Source of the DNA: Diphasiastrum complanatum
Taxonomy: Eukaryota; Streptophyta; Lycopodiopsida; Lycopodiales; Lycopodiaceae
Assembly (NCBI GenBank): GCA_029204225.1
Contig: CM055096.1
Span: forward strand, 7,115,477-7,179,476
Direction of reading: 5' to 3'
Length of the DNA: 64,000 bases
In this document: piece by piece, positions 1 through 10,200 of the stretch
Numbering within the stretch: position 1 is the first letter of the stretch
Layout of the letters: the number at the start of each line of letters is the position of its first letter
The notes under the pieces: model-generated
The model's input: only the letters and a program-made list of their open reading frames with translations
What the model was told of the DNA's origin: nothing
The model's database searches: none
Position numbers and translations under genes: made by a program

Positions 1-2300
1 TAGTAGAGGGCACTTTGTTTTGAGCTTTTGTAGGAAAGAAATAGCTACATTTCATGTCAATTGCTAGGACAGGAAGAATCAATGTTATGACAATGGAATT
101 CTCAATTTAGAGACTTCTTTGTTTCTAGTGATACCATCCATTATGTGATGTTGACTTGCTCCTTTTGATGCTTGAGTAGGTTTGTTGACATTTAACGCTT
201 TTTGTTTCATATCTCATTCAGATCCCAATCACTATAGTTATGTGTGGACACATATCTTGTTGAGAATCTAGCTGAGCATCTCCTTTAGCAAAACTTGATG
301 CTTTAATCTCACAAGTAGATTGACAGAGTTAGGGCTACCATATGAGAGATTGTCCATCTGAGTAAAATTTTCAAATCCTTTACAATGCTATGATTCTAAT
401 GCCTCATCTACAAAAAAAAGAAGAACAATCCAACATAAGAGTTTTGTGAAGTAGCTGGGAATCTTCTAAGTCTAGAGTATCTCAGTGTATCCACCATTAG
501 CTTGGAAAAACACTAGTATTTTTTGTTCTCTCCAAAAAGTCTTTATTTATATCCTTTGTCTAGTTCACTTCCTTGATCTTTTGCAACTAGACATTTGTAT
601 CGCTCGAGCTACCACCATTCCATGCATTACATGGTCTATTTATGCCTATGAAACTTCTACTATTTTCTCTTCCACTTTCCTTTCTAGCCAACACTAGGAT
701 CTTTGACCAGCCCATATCTACTTCACTGGAAGAATACTTCACCCCTTGCTTGGATCTCTTCTAGATCTCAAGCGATGGATGAGTTTTTCAGCTTCTAAAC
801 AGTTCTTGCAGGCGTGCCCTAACCTAAGAAAGTTCTTACAAGTTTTTAAAAGCTTCCAAAATCTAATTGTTTGCTTGTGGATTCTTTTGTGAGTTGATAT
901 CTCAATAAAGCTTGGGACATGGTTGTCTATTCTCAAATGATACAAGGGTTACCAGGAGAGAATAATTAAATTCTTGAGTGATCTTGTGTTTTGATGACTT
1001 GTCCAATATCATGGAGGACCCCATGCAAGAGTTACAAAATGATTCAATTCTTGAGTAATCTTGTGTTTTGATGACTTGTCCAATATCACAAGAGGATACC
1101 CATGCAAGAGTCACAGAGAATAGATAGTGAAATAGAGCTAGTGACATGGATGAGGCTTCCACAAATTAAAAGGTGATACCTTCTAATATCTTATCCAAGA
1201 CACCTCTTTCCAAACTAGCATTATTTCTAAACTTTCCAAATGAAAATAATACTAGTGACATGGGTGAGGCTTCCATAATTAAAGGCAGTACCTTCTAATA
1301 TTTTATCCAAGACACTTCAAAATCTTTCCAAATGAAGGGTTTTTTTCACTATGACTTTCAAAATTATGTGTAAGTTTTTAATCTACTTTTCAAACTTCAT
1401 GCGTTGATGCTTTGATTCGCTTGGGGGATCTTTTCATGTGACACCTTCATAGGTTCTTGCCATAAGCATGGAAAACGAGTGAAGCGATGAAAGTCCACGG
1501 GGTGCTACAACGGGCCTTGCCATGTAGCAACCTGTTGCACAAAGAAATTGACTTTCTGCATGTTGTTTGTTGCCAAAACGCTGACAAGCACCCACAACAA
1601 ATTGTCACTTGTGAACCGTGCAATTGCACATAGCCAAAAAGTTGACTTGAAGTAGCAAGTCAGAGGGAGAGCACATGCTTTCATTTTGGTTGCAAACCCC
1701 CTTACAGAATAGGCTAGGGGGTACACGAAGCTGCATGGAAAGGTCACATGTGACCCCTTCTTGATGTCACTCTGAACGGGTTCTTAGGCTCTTGATGCAA
1801 CTCTAAACGGGTTCTCAGGTTCTTGACGTCACTTTGAAGATCACTTTGAACAACTTCTCGGGGTTCTCGGGTTCTTGACGTCACTTTGAACATCACTTTG
1901 AGCAACTTCTCGGGTTTTTGTTGGCGACGTACATCACTCTCGACAAATGATGGGGTTGCATGGAAAGGCACTCTTAACAAAATGATATTGAAAAGGATTA
2001 GTTCCATGTGAAGGTTGATATGAAGGGTAGCTGCTCAATGATAGGTTGCTTAGTTTATTTTCCCTTTCTTTGAAGGGCAGACGGGGCCTTTGACGTGCAC
2101 TTCAAGTTGCAAAACTGGAAGCCCGTTAGGGCAAAAGTCGGGATGTCCGAAGGCCGTTAACGGCAGCCGGTAACGTCACTCACATACGCTAAAGGCCACC
2201 GGAGCCCACCAATCAGAATCAATAAATAAACATTAATTTTAATAAAATAAATCCCATTTTTATATCTTTCAGACACGGGCTAATTTAAGATCTCTATCGT
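1..2300. other. Non-coding 5' flank with short tandem repeats
   Basis: No convincing coding region: the ORFs are short, overlap on both strands and match no family I know. The stretch holds three sets of direct repeats. About 77-bp units lie at 971-1047 and 1048-1127. About 114-bp-spaced copies of a 'gtgacatggRtgaggcttcc' segment lie near 1138 and 1252. A 52-bp-spaced array lies at 1755-1930. A 12-bp palindrome, gccgttaacggc, sits at 2153-2164. Confidence 0.6.
1755..1930. repeat. Short tandem array carrying TGACGTCA palindromes
   Basis: Units of roughly 52 bp built on 'gggttctcgggttcttgacg' followed by 'tcactttgaa' repeat, with partial copies at the left edge. Two perfect TGACGTCA octamers, the core bound by TGA-type bZIP factors, lie at 1824-1831 and 1876-1883. 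The array is about 2.3 kb upstream of the eIF4B-like start codon, so a regulatory role is only a possibility. Confidence 0.5.
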
Positions 2301-2329
2301 TAATCTGATAATAAACGCTCCGATCTTGC

Positions 2330-2383
2330 CACGTGTTTGTTAATTGACGATTAAAAGAGCCTAGCGTTTATGGTAGCCACGTG
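2330..2383 (+). promoter_or_regulatory. Paired G-boxes upstream of the eIF4B-like gene
   Basis: CACGTG cores occur at 2330-2335 (tgccACGTGttt context) and 2378-2383 (gCCACGTGGc, fully palindromic), 48 bp apart. G-boxes are classic plant bZIP/bHLH sites. They sit about 1.85 kb before the start codon and just before a GC-richer stretch (2400-2650) that looks like a transcribed leader, so they probably lie in the core promoter of the downstream gene. The assignment is inferred from position. Confidence 0.5.
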
Positions 2384-2874
2384 GCAATGATCTGAGTGGC
2401 GGGTGGTGAAATGTATAGCGTCACGAACGAAAGTTACTGGTATCGTGTAGCAGAAGAGAAAGTTACCCGTTGTTACCCGTTGTTACTGTGGTAGAGTTGG
2501 TTTATTTACCGTGGTTAGTTACCGTCGTCTCTGGTGAGGAACGAGGGGTCTCCTTGCCTGGCTTCGCCATCGCTCCTGGCTCGAAGCTTTTCTTGCTTTC
2601 TTTGTCTTCTGCATCGATTTTTGTGGCTTCTGCTTACGATCCTCGATGCCAGGCAGGTAGATCTAACACAATAATTGGTGCCTCACTGGTCTACGTTGCT
2701 GGCTCTGGTTTGAATCCTCCTGTCACAAGATCCGTGCTCCTATTTGCTCAGCTTGTAGCCTGGTATCGTATATTAAAGTTTCCGTGTGAAGATCTTATCT
2801 CGTATGATCATTATTTGTGGTTTTTATTGATATATTTTGCTCTGTCACTCTTTCTTTTCGTGTTTGTGTGTGTG

Positions 2875-3230
2875 TGCTTGCTTCCCTTTCCAAAACTTTT
2901 GATTCATTTTCGTTTTTCTTTGTAATGTTTCTGTCATATCGGCCTGTCAGCGATTTATCATTCAATAGACTTTCTGCCTCTTGTATCTGTCTTTCAGTTT
3001 ATTTGCTTCCCTTTCCAAAACTTTTGATTCGTTTTCGTTTTTCTTCGTGATGTTCGCACCACATCATCCTTGTCAGTGATATATCCTTAATTACTCTTTC
3101 TGCATCTTGTCGTCTGTCTGTTTTTGCCTGGTTTCCGTTCCAAAAACTTTGATTCGTTTTGCTTCTCCTTTGTTATAGTGATTCATCTTAGCAAGGCGTC
3201 TCACTGATTGCGTGCTTGTTTTTCCATATT
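2875..3230. repeat. Three tandem ~124-bp units in the leader region
   Basis: The landmark 'ccctttccaaaacttttgat' followed by TTCRTTTTCGTTTTTCTT recurs near 2883 and 3008, with a diverged third copy near 3132 (period about 124 bp). Each copy is followed by a related 'tgtcagYgat' and 'ctttctgcWtcttgt' segment. The third unit is clearly the most diverged. Confidence 0.65.
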
Positions 3231-4099
3231 AGTTCGTAAGTCTAAGTGGTGGTAACTTACATTCCATAGTTATTTTTACAGCTATTCATTGTAGTTTTGC
3301 CTTGGCATTGAACTATATGTCTCTGCAGCTATTGTAGATTCTCGCCTATCAATGTAGTCTCAGTTTTTTTTCCTTACTTTGCCATCATCCAGTTAGTGTA
3401 AGACGTTTTGATGCGCTTGTTCTACCTTCCGCATCTTCAGTAGACCTTTTGCTAGATATCATACTCTCGTGTTTCTACTTCGTCACTCTCAGAACGACTA
3501 GTTAAGTTAAAATGCTGTTGGACAGGCATGCGTATGTTGATTGTATTTTTATTCTAGTTTTAGTACGTTGTTCTAGCGAGTAACTTCGATATAGAAACCT
3601 TTTTGTGTCCCTTTAGAATTGAGTTCTTGTTGCATCAACAACACACTTCAGTTCATCGAAAGAATTGTACAGTGCTGTCTTGTTATTCTAAGGACTCCCC
3701 CACTTGTTTTTTGCAACCGGAGGTTTGTGTGCAAGGATCTGGACAGATCTGGCTGCCACTCGTGTCAGAAGCAAGGGTTTATTTTGTCAGAATGAACCCT
3801 TGAACGGTTAGTTTTTGTTGCAGGTCATAGTTTGGCTGATTGCACTTATTGAGCGTATTGGCTCTTGCTGATCTTTTCCGTGACAACTTATTGATGAGCC
3901 TACCTGGTCGTTTCTTTACGTTTATATTTCCGAATAGCTCGAATGGTTATTCTTGCATCTGTACTGGTCTGGGTATTCCCTGTTACAAAATAGAACCATG
4001 TTATAGTTGAATCCTGAACCCTAAGACTTGGAACTCGGAGACCTGGTGTTCACTATCCGGGCTTGACACAATTAATCTAGAAACTAACCGTCGTGTGTT

Positions 4100-4220
4100 G
4101 TAAGTTATATCTTCTGAAATAACTGAAAGGTCACCTACAAACTAATCATTGTGTGTTGTAAGTTATATCTTCCGACATACGTGTGCTGAAGTTATATCTT
4201 CTGAAATAACTGAAAGGTAT
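4100..4220. repeat. Triplicated leader motif just before the start codon
   Basis: The segment 'aagttatatcttctgaaata' followed by actgaaaggt starts at 4102 and 4189. A shorter copy (aagttatatcttccga) starts at 4160, and the first two are preceded by a shared 'tgtgtgttgt'. The last copy ends about 14 nt before the ATG at 4234, so the repeat would lie in the mature leader if no intron removes it. Confidence 0.6.
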
Positions 4221-4233
4221 CATTATAGCGAGA

Positions 4234-7200
4234 ATGTCAAAGAAAAGGGTTGTGGCACGCTCTACAATGACACTCAAGGATTTTCATGGAGGCTCCATTC
4301 CATCAAATTTACCCCTTCCATCTGCGCCTGGAATGTAAGTGTACGAGGATGTCATTAGAACTCCCTCTATTTCAATTTCAGGTGTGAAATAGCGTGAATA
4401 TAATGTCATCAAGTGCAATGTTACATTCATAATTTTCTAGTCCGTTAAAGGTTTCTCCAAGTTATTGAATTGCACAATCGTTGTGCATTGTTTCTAAAGA
4501 GGTCCTTAATCCAGCGCAGCTGCAAGGTTTCTTGGTTTTTATAACAAATTTCTGAATTGCTGCACAGGACTGTTGATCGGAGCTCCTATGAAAGACAAAG
4601 TTCTGGACCATGGATGAATCCATCTTCTGGACGAGGTTATGTGTTAGACCACAGTGGCTTTCACAGACAAGGATCTGCTAACGGTATACGAAGTTTTGAA
4701 GAAAAGGCGTCCTATTTCCCCAATACAGCCAATATAGGCCGAAATTATGACGAAGATGAGCGCAAGCCTGTTAACGGAAGACCTCGTAGTAGTGGTCATA
4801 ATGAGGAGCACTATGATGATTATGGCTATGATGAACGCCGGTCTTACATTGTGGAAGAAAAGGGGGGGTTTAGCAACCCCTCTACTTATTCTGAGGGACG
4901 GGGACCAGCTCTTGGTTACCAGAACACAAGCCACAATCATGAATCTACTATGGGACCATCAAAGACGAACGCCCGGGATTCTCGTTCTCAGTTGAATGCT
5001 CCTCACCACAATCCTATGGTTCCTCGATCTCCAGAGGTAATTTCCCATGGTCAATCTCAGTACTCTCAGTCTCAAGCCTCTATTTCTGGTGGGCGTTATG
5101 GATACCAACAGCCACCCCCTTCGCCTCCTCAAGGATGGCGAAATGTCAGTAACCAACAGCAGGCTGCTCCCAAAATAAGAGGAGGCTCAGAGCCATCTAC
5201 TTCAAATGTTTGGACGGCCCGACGTGAAAGTGAACATAGCAGAGGCCTGTCTACAGAGACGGATGCTCCTCGGCCTCTATCTCCATGGCCTCCTCAGAAC
5301 AATATCGCGAGAATTGCTGAAGCAAGTGCTATAGAGAAAGTATCTTCAGGGCGATGGCAACCGGATTACAGTCGCATCGCTTCTCCTGTTCATGTGGATA
5401 ATGGTATGTCTGAGCAGATTCGTGATGTACCTTTTTCTCCCGATTCTCTATATTCCGGTGATGACTTCAACTCAGAAGGATATTATGTTCCTAGGACTTC
5501 AGATGTGCTTTCAGGTCAAATAAACATGTATGAATCTGATAGGGGAGGTGTATACACTCAGACTGACAGAAACAGCTCACATGATACTGCTGCTCGAGGA
5601 GGTCCGCGCAGTAATGGAGGCCCAGGTTACCCTGATAATAATAGGGTCACATCCATTGGGAGAGGTGGCAGCTATCCAGATGTTTCTAGGATTGTCATGA
5701 ATGACAGAGCACAAGATTTTTACATAGATCCCAGCAATCGAAGAGCTGCAGGTAGCTTACTGGATCGTGTTCCTGCTATATATTCAGAATCAGATCAAGA
5801 TGGTTCTTCTCCTACTGGTATGGATCAGAGACGACTACCTGACACGTTGCAGAACAGGAATACTGGATATTCTGAGAGGGGGAGCATTAGTGGTCACAGT
5901 GCCGATAAGGCCCAGTATAGAGATGCTGGCCAAACTCGGTTCGACAAAGGTATTGGACAAGAGTCACTGGAAAGAAGTTTGAGCAGGAATGTTGAAGTTG
6001 GCAAGGCAGGTAAAGGATACAGCAGCACAGGAGATGATATATATGCATATCGGGGAAATTCCTTTATAGATGGCCAAGGCCCATATCCTTCTGCAGGCCC
6101 TGGGCAAAGTCAATTCAATGATGATACACAAAATGTCTATGGGTTTGAGTCTCGACTTGATGCCCGTGACCATGCAATAACTGCAAGTGCACAGAAGCAG
6201 CATGTTTTGGAAGGTTCCATTGGAACTTATCCACTTGAAAACTCTCGTAAACTTGATTCCTTAGAAAGACCTGAGAGAGCTTCTGTTTTAGAAGGATCTC
6301 AGCGGAACTATTCCTTGGAGGATTCTCGTGCCAGTTCCTATGTGGAGGTCCCTGGAGGGAGATATAACCCAGATAGTGGTCGAGAATCTTTCAGTTCTGA
6401 GCGAGAACTGAAAAGGAGCTCTTCTAATTCAGATTCAAATCTTTCTTTTTCAGCAGATGGTTCTCGTGGGTCTGTTTCTATGGCCATAGCATCAACAGAT
6501 GTGTCTGTTGATACTTTGCGAGTTGGATCAGCTTTGATACGTACCGAATCTGGTGACCGGCCTCGACTGAAGCTGCTTCCCCGGTCAAAACCAGTAGAGC
6601 AGCTTGTAGAATATGCTAGCAACATTGCAGAAGAATCAGCTTCACAGGAGGTTTGTGTTGTATTGAGTTACTCTGACAAAAAGGGTGTCTAATGCGTACA
6701 CAATCATCATCATTTATTCTAGTGCCTTTCTGTCATGTGTGCACAATGTGATGATTAATTGTAATTTCCTATTTGCCACTGTGCTGGAAGGTGGACCATT
6801 CTATTCAAGTTGACGATTCTTACGCAGTGGCAGCTCATTTTCTGGTAAATGCTTTTTTGAACAGGGACTGTTCAAAGAGACTCAGTTAGGTGACAGGAAG
6901 GACTTGACCGATCCCAAAACCTCAGAAGCTGTTTTAAGAGGGTTCACTTTAGCAAACCATTTGAAATCTACAGCAACTTCCCCTATCATTGAAATTGACG
7001 AAGATGGAAGTAGGCCACCTGAAAGGCCAAAATTGAACTTGAAGCCGAGGTCTCAGCCTGTGGAAGGGAGTGCAGAGTTTTATTCTAACGAGAGGTAAGC
7101 AATTACAGTTCTCCGCAAACCATAATTGACTTAGTTTGAGTTATTTAACATCTGAGAACTTATGTGTTCAGAATGACGTCTGAATGTGTGTGAATAACTT

Positions 7201-10200
7201 TGTGCTGCGCATCCAGTTCAACAGTTGCAAAGAATTGTTTTTATTTTTAAATTTTGTAACGAGGTATGTCTTGCAACATGTGTCCAAAGAGAGTTCTATC
7301 ATGGCATGGTGCTCAATTAGAGTAGGATTAGTTTTGAAATGTGGTTATTAAGAGAGCATAAACACTTGTGCTATCTATTAATGGTGGGCTATGTAGTTAT
7401 GGTTGGAAGGGCCCAATTTACACAAATAAGACCTAATTCATATTAGAAGCACAAAAGATCACTATAAATAGCTCTAAATTTGGGAGATATTGTACTTTAC
7501 AAATTTTGAACTCTCTTATGAGATTTGGGAGCTTCTCTTTGTGAGAGCTGTGGCTTTTTTACTTTTGGTGGTTCATGTGCCTACCTTCACATGAGATCGT
7601 GATCATGCTCTAGCTTTAGGCCCTACAGTAATGAATCATCATTTACTGGGTGCAATGTTTTTTCAACTCGTTTCGTACGTTGTTTCGAAATGTGTTTGAA
7701 ACAATTGGCGTTTGAAACGGGAAACTTTTTGAGGGTTTTTGTTTTTTTTTGAAAATCTGTTTTTATGGGTTTTTGGGGTTTAGACATGTCATAGAAAGAC
7801 TAGTAGTAAGTACGTACATCCAATTTCTATCTCCAATGCATAGTTGCCAGGGAACGGGAACGGAATGGGAATGGGAACGGGAACGTTTTCGAGAACTGTG
7901 AATGTGGGAACTCCACGTCATTAAATATCAGTGTGAAACAGTGCTCAGGAAAACCGGCAAAGTGTAGGAATGGAACTGGCCTTATTCCTCAAAAACAAGT
8001 ATCTTGATACTTTTGATGGGTTTTTATAAAGGCATATAAATCCTTTTATGGGTAACAACGATTTTGCCTTTGCTACTTGGGAACACGTTCTCACCCTTGG
8101 GAATTTGCTTGGGAACATGTTCCCACTACTACGGGAACGTTCCCACCCAGGAATGCGTTCCCGGGAACGCCTTGTAGGTGGGAACGTGGGACGCATTCCC
8201 TGGTAACTATGCTCCAATGTGCATACTGCCATACTCCATACAAGATTAAGTTGAAAGATCACAATGCTGACTGCTTCAAAGTTCACACGTAGTGCCGTGA
8301 CCAATTATGACTTACCAATAACCAGAAAATTGAAATACCGGATTACAATTCACAATTTACATGAATCATGATTCGTGATAAACTATAGTACATAAAAGAT
8401 AGTCCATAGTACAGACTTGTATATTTCAAAGTTGAGTCATGACTCATGACACATGCACAATGCACACCATAGTCTCAAACATCCAAGAACTTCCAGAAAG
8501 GTATATATATTAAAACTTTAGTAGTGGGGCAGTGCTAACGCGTGACGGGTAGCGTTAGCGCCCCTCCCCCCCGCGCGCGCTTTCCTGCACACGGGTAGCT
8601 CGCGCTGCCCGGGACCTCGCCTCCCTTTCTCATTTTTTTTTTGTTTTTGTAAACCATGAGCCCAAGTGTCCATTTACTACGCTCACGCTCGCGAGCGTCA
8701 CGTCCATTTACTGCAAATCCGACGACGTCCTCTCCTCTCCTAAACATGCTAAACGAAGAGAAAACACCTAACAAGACAATTCAAATGCGGGAGTGGATGC
8801 AGAGGCAGGTTGCTTTTCAATTGCTTAATCCGACGAGCTTACCTGACCTGTGGAGTAATTTGCGCCGGAACAAAATTAGGTGAGTGCTTCAGAGTCGGTG
8901 CAATTGATTCGGTGCAATTAGTCTTAAGATGCATGAGAATTTATGCAGATTTGAATCGAATGTTCAATGTGCTTTTGATGAGAAGAGAATGTGAGTGTGC
9001 TATAACTAACACAATCTAACATTTGGAATCCATATTCTAGACTCTTATGCCCGTTAAAACTGCGTCATTAATTGGAACCACCACAGCTAAAAGACATGCA
9101 TAAGAGTCCAGAATATGAAAGGCGTAATGTACGGGAGAATGAGCAGATGAGGGATGATAGCACCGGTGTTGAGTGCACGAGAAATGCATTGCGAAAGAGG
9201 GGTTTTGCTACTCCAGAAGAAGTGCAAATAAATCCCTCCTATGGAACGCCAGAAATGGAGTCAAGATGTGAGCGGAATAAAGAGGCTTGCACGACGAAGA
9301 AGTGCCAGGAGAAGGATAGTGAATGAGAATAATGCCAGATGTGAGAATATGTTCAACCACTACAAGTGTTACGCCAGAGCAGATACGAAGCAACCCCTCT
9401 TATACAACGCCTGATGTTTAATGTGGAGGTTTGTGTACATGTTAATAGTGTGAAATATTTGTACAAATACGTGTATAAAGGTCCCGAGATGATCACGGCA
9501 AAAGTTGTACAAGAGAGTCGTGAGGAGTCAAGTCTTGTGAATGAGATCGAAGACTTTCTACATGCAAGTTACTTTTCTGCAAGCGAGGCGGCATGGCGAT
9601 TGTTTGCATTTTCAATGGGTGCACATAAACCCAATGTTGTTCGTCTAGCGGTCCATCTTCCTGGAGAGAACATGACTATTTTTGCTGAAATGATGATTTG
9701 GCTGATGTTGTTGAACTAAGTGGGGAAACGACACTTACAAGCTATACTGCATTAAATGCAAGCAACAATGACAAAGCAAGATCTTTGTTTTATATGGATT
9801 TTCCAAGAAGATTTGTGTATAACAAAAGTAAGCGGAAGTGGACTCCACGAAAAAGGAGTCAAAGTGTTCCAGCAGTTGGACGTATGTACTTTGTCCATCC
9901 AGGAGAAGGAGAAAGATTCTATTTGCGGCTTTCATTGACCAACCTAAAAGGGGCAACCAACTTCGAAGACCTACGTACAGTTGATGGAGTGTTGTGGTTG
10001 TCATTCAGAGATGCGTGTAGATGCAAATTATGCATCAATGATGTGAACGAATGGCAAGATTGTTTGCAAGAAGCGGCGAGGTGGGGAATGTCGTCACAAT
10101 TGCCCCTTATGTTTGCAACCATTCTTTTAACTTGTGCACCTGTTGATCCTGCAAATTTGTGGAAGGTAAGTCTCTGTCAAACTTCGGATTTGAGGTGCTC

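Larger units (their letters stand above)
2400..4233 (+). other. Presumed 5' leader and leader intron(s) of the eIF4B-like gene
   Basis: GC-richer sequence at 2400-2700 gives way to T-rich, intron-like sequence up to the start codon at 4234. A 151-codon ORF at 2470-2925 is hydrophobic, has no family match and runs into a tandem repeat, so I read it as leader rather than protein. Exact leader splice sites cannot be fixed without transcripts. Confidence 0.45.

Noticed and set aside
2470-2925. 151-codon ORF as a membrane protein gene
   Set aside because: Hydrophobic because it is T-rich; it runs into the 124-bp tandem repeat, has no family match and lies in the presumed leader of the eIF4B-like gene.
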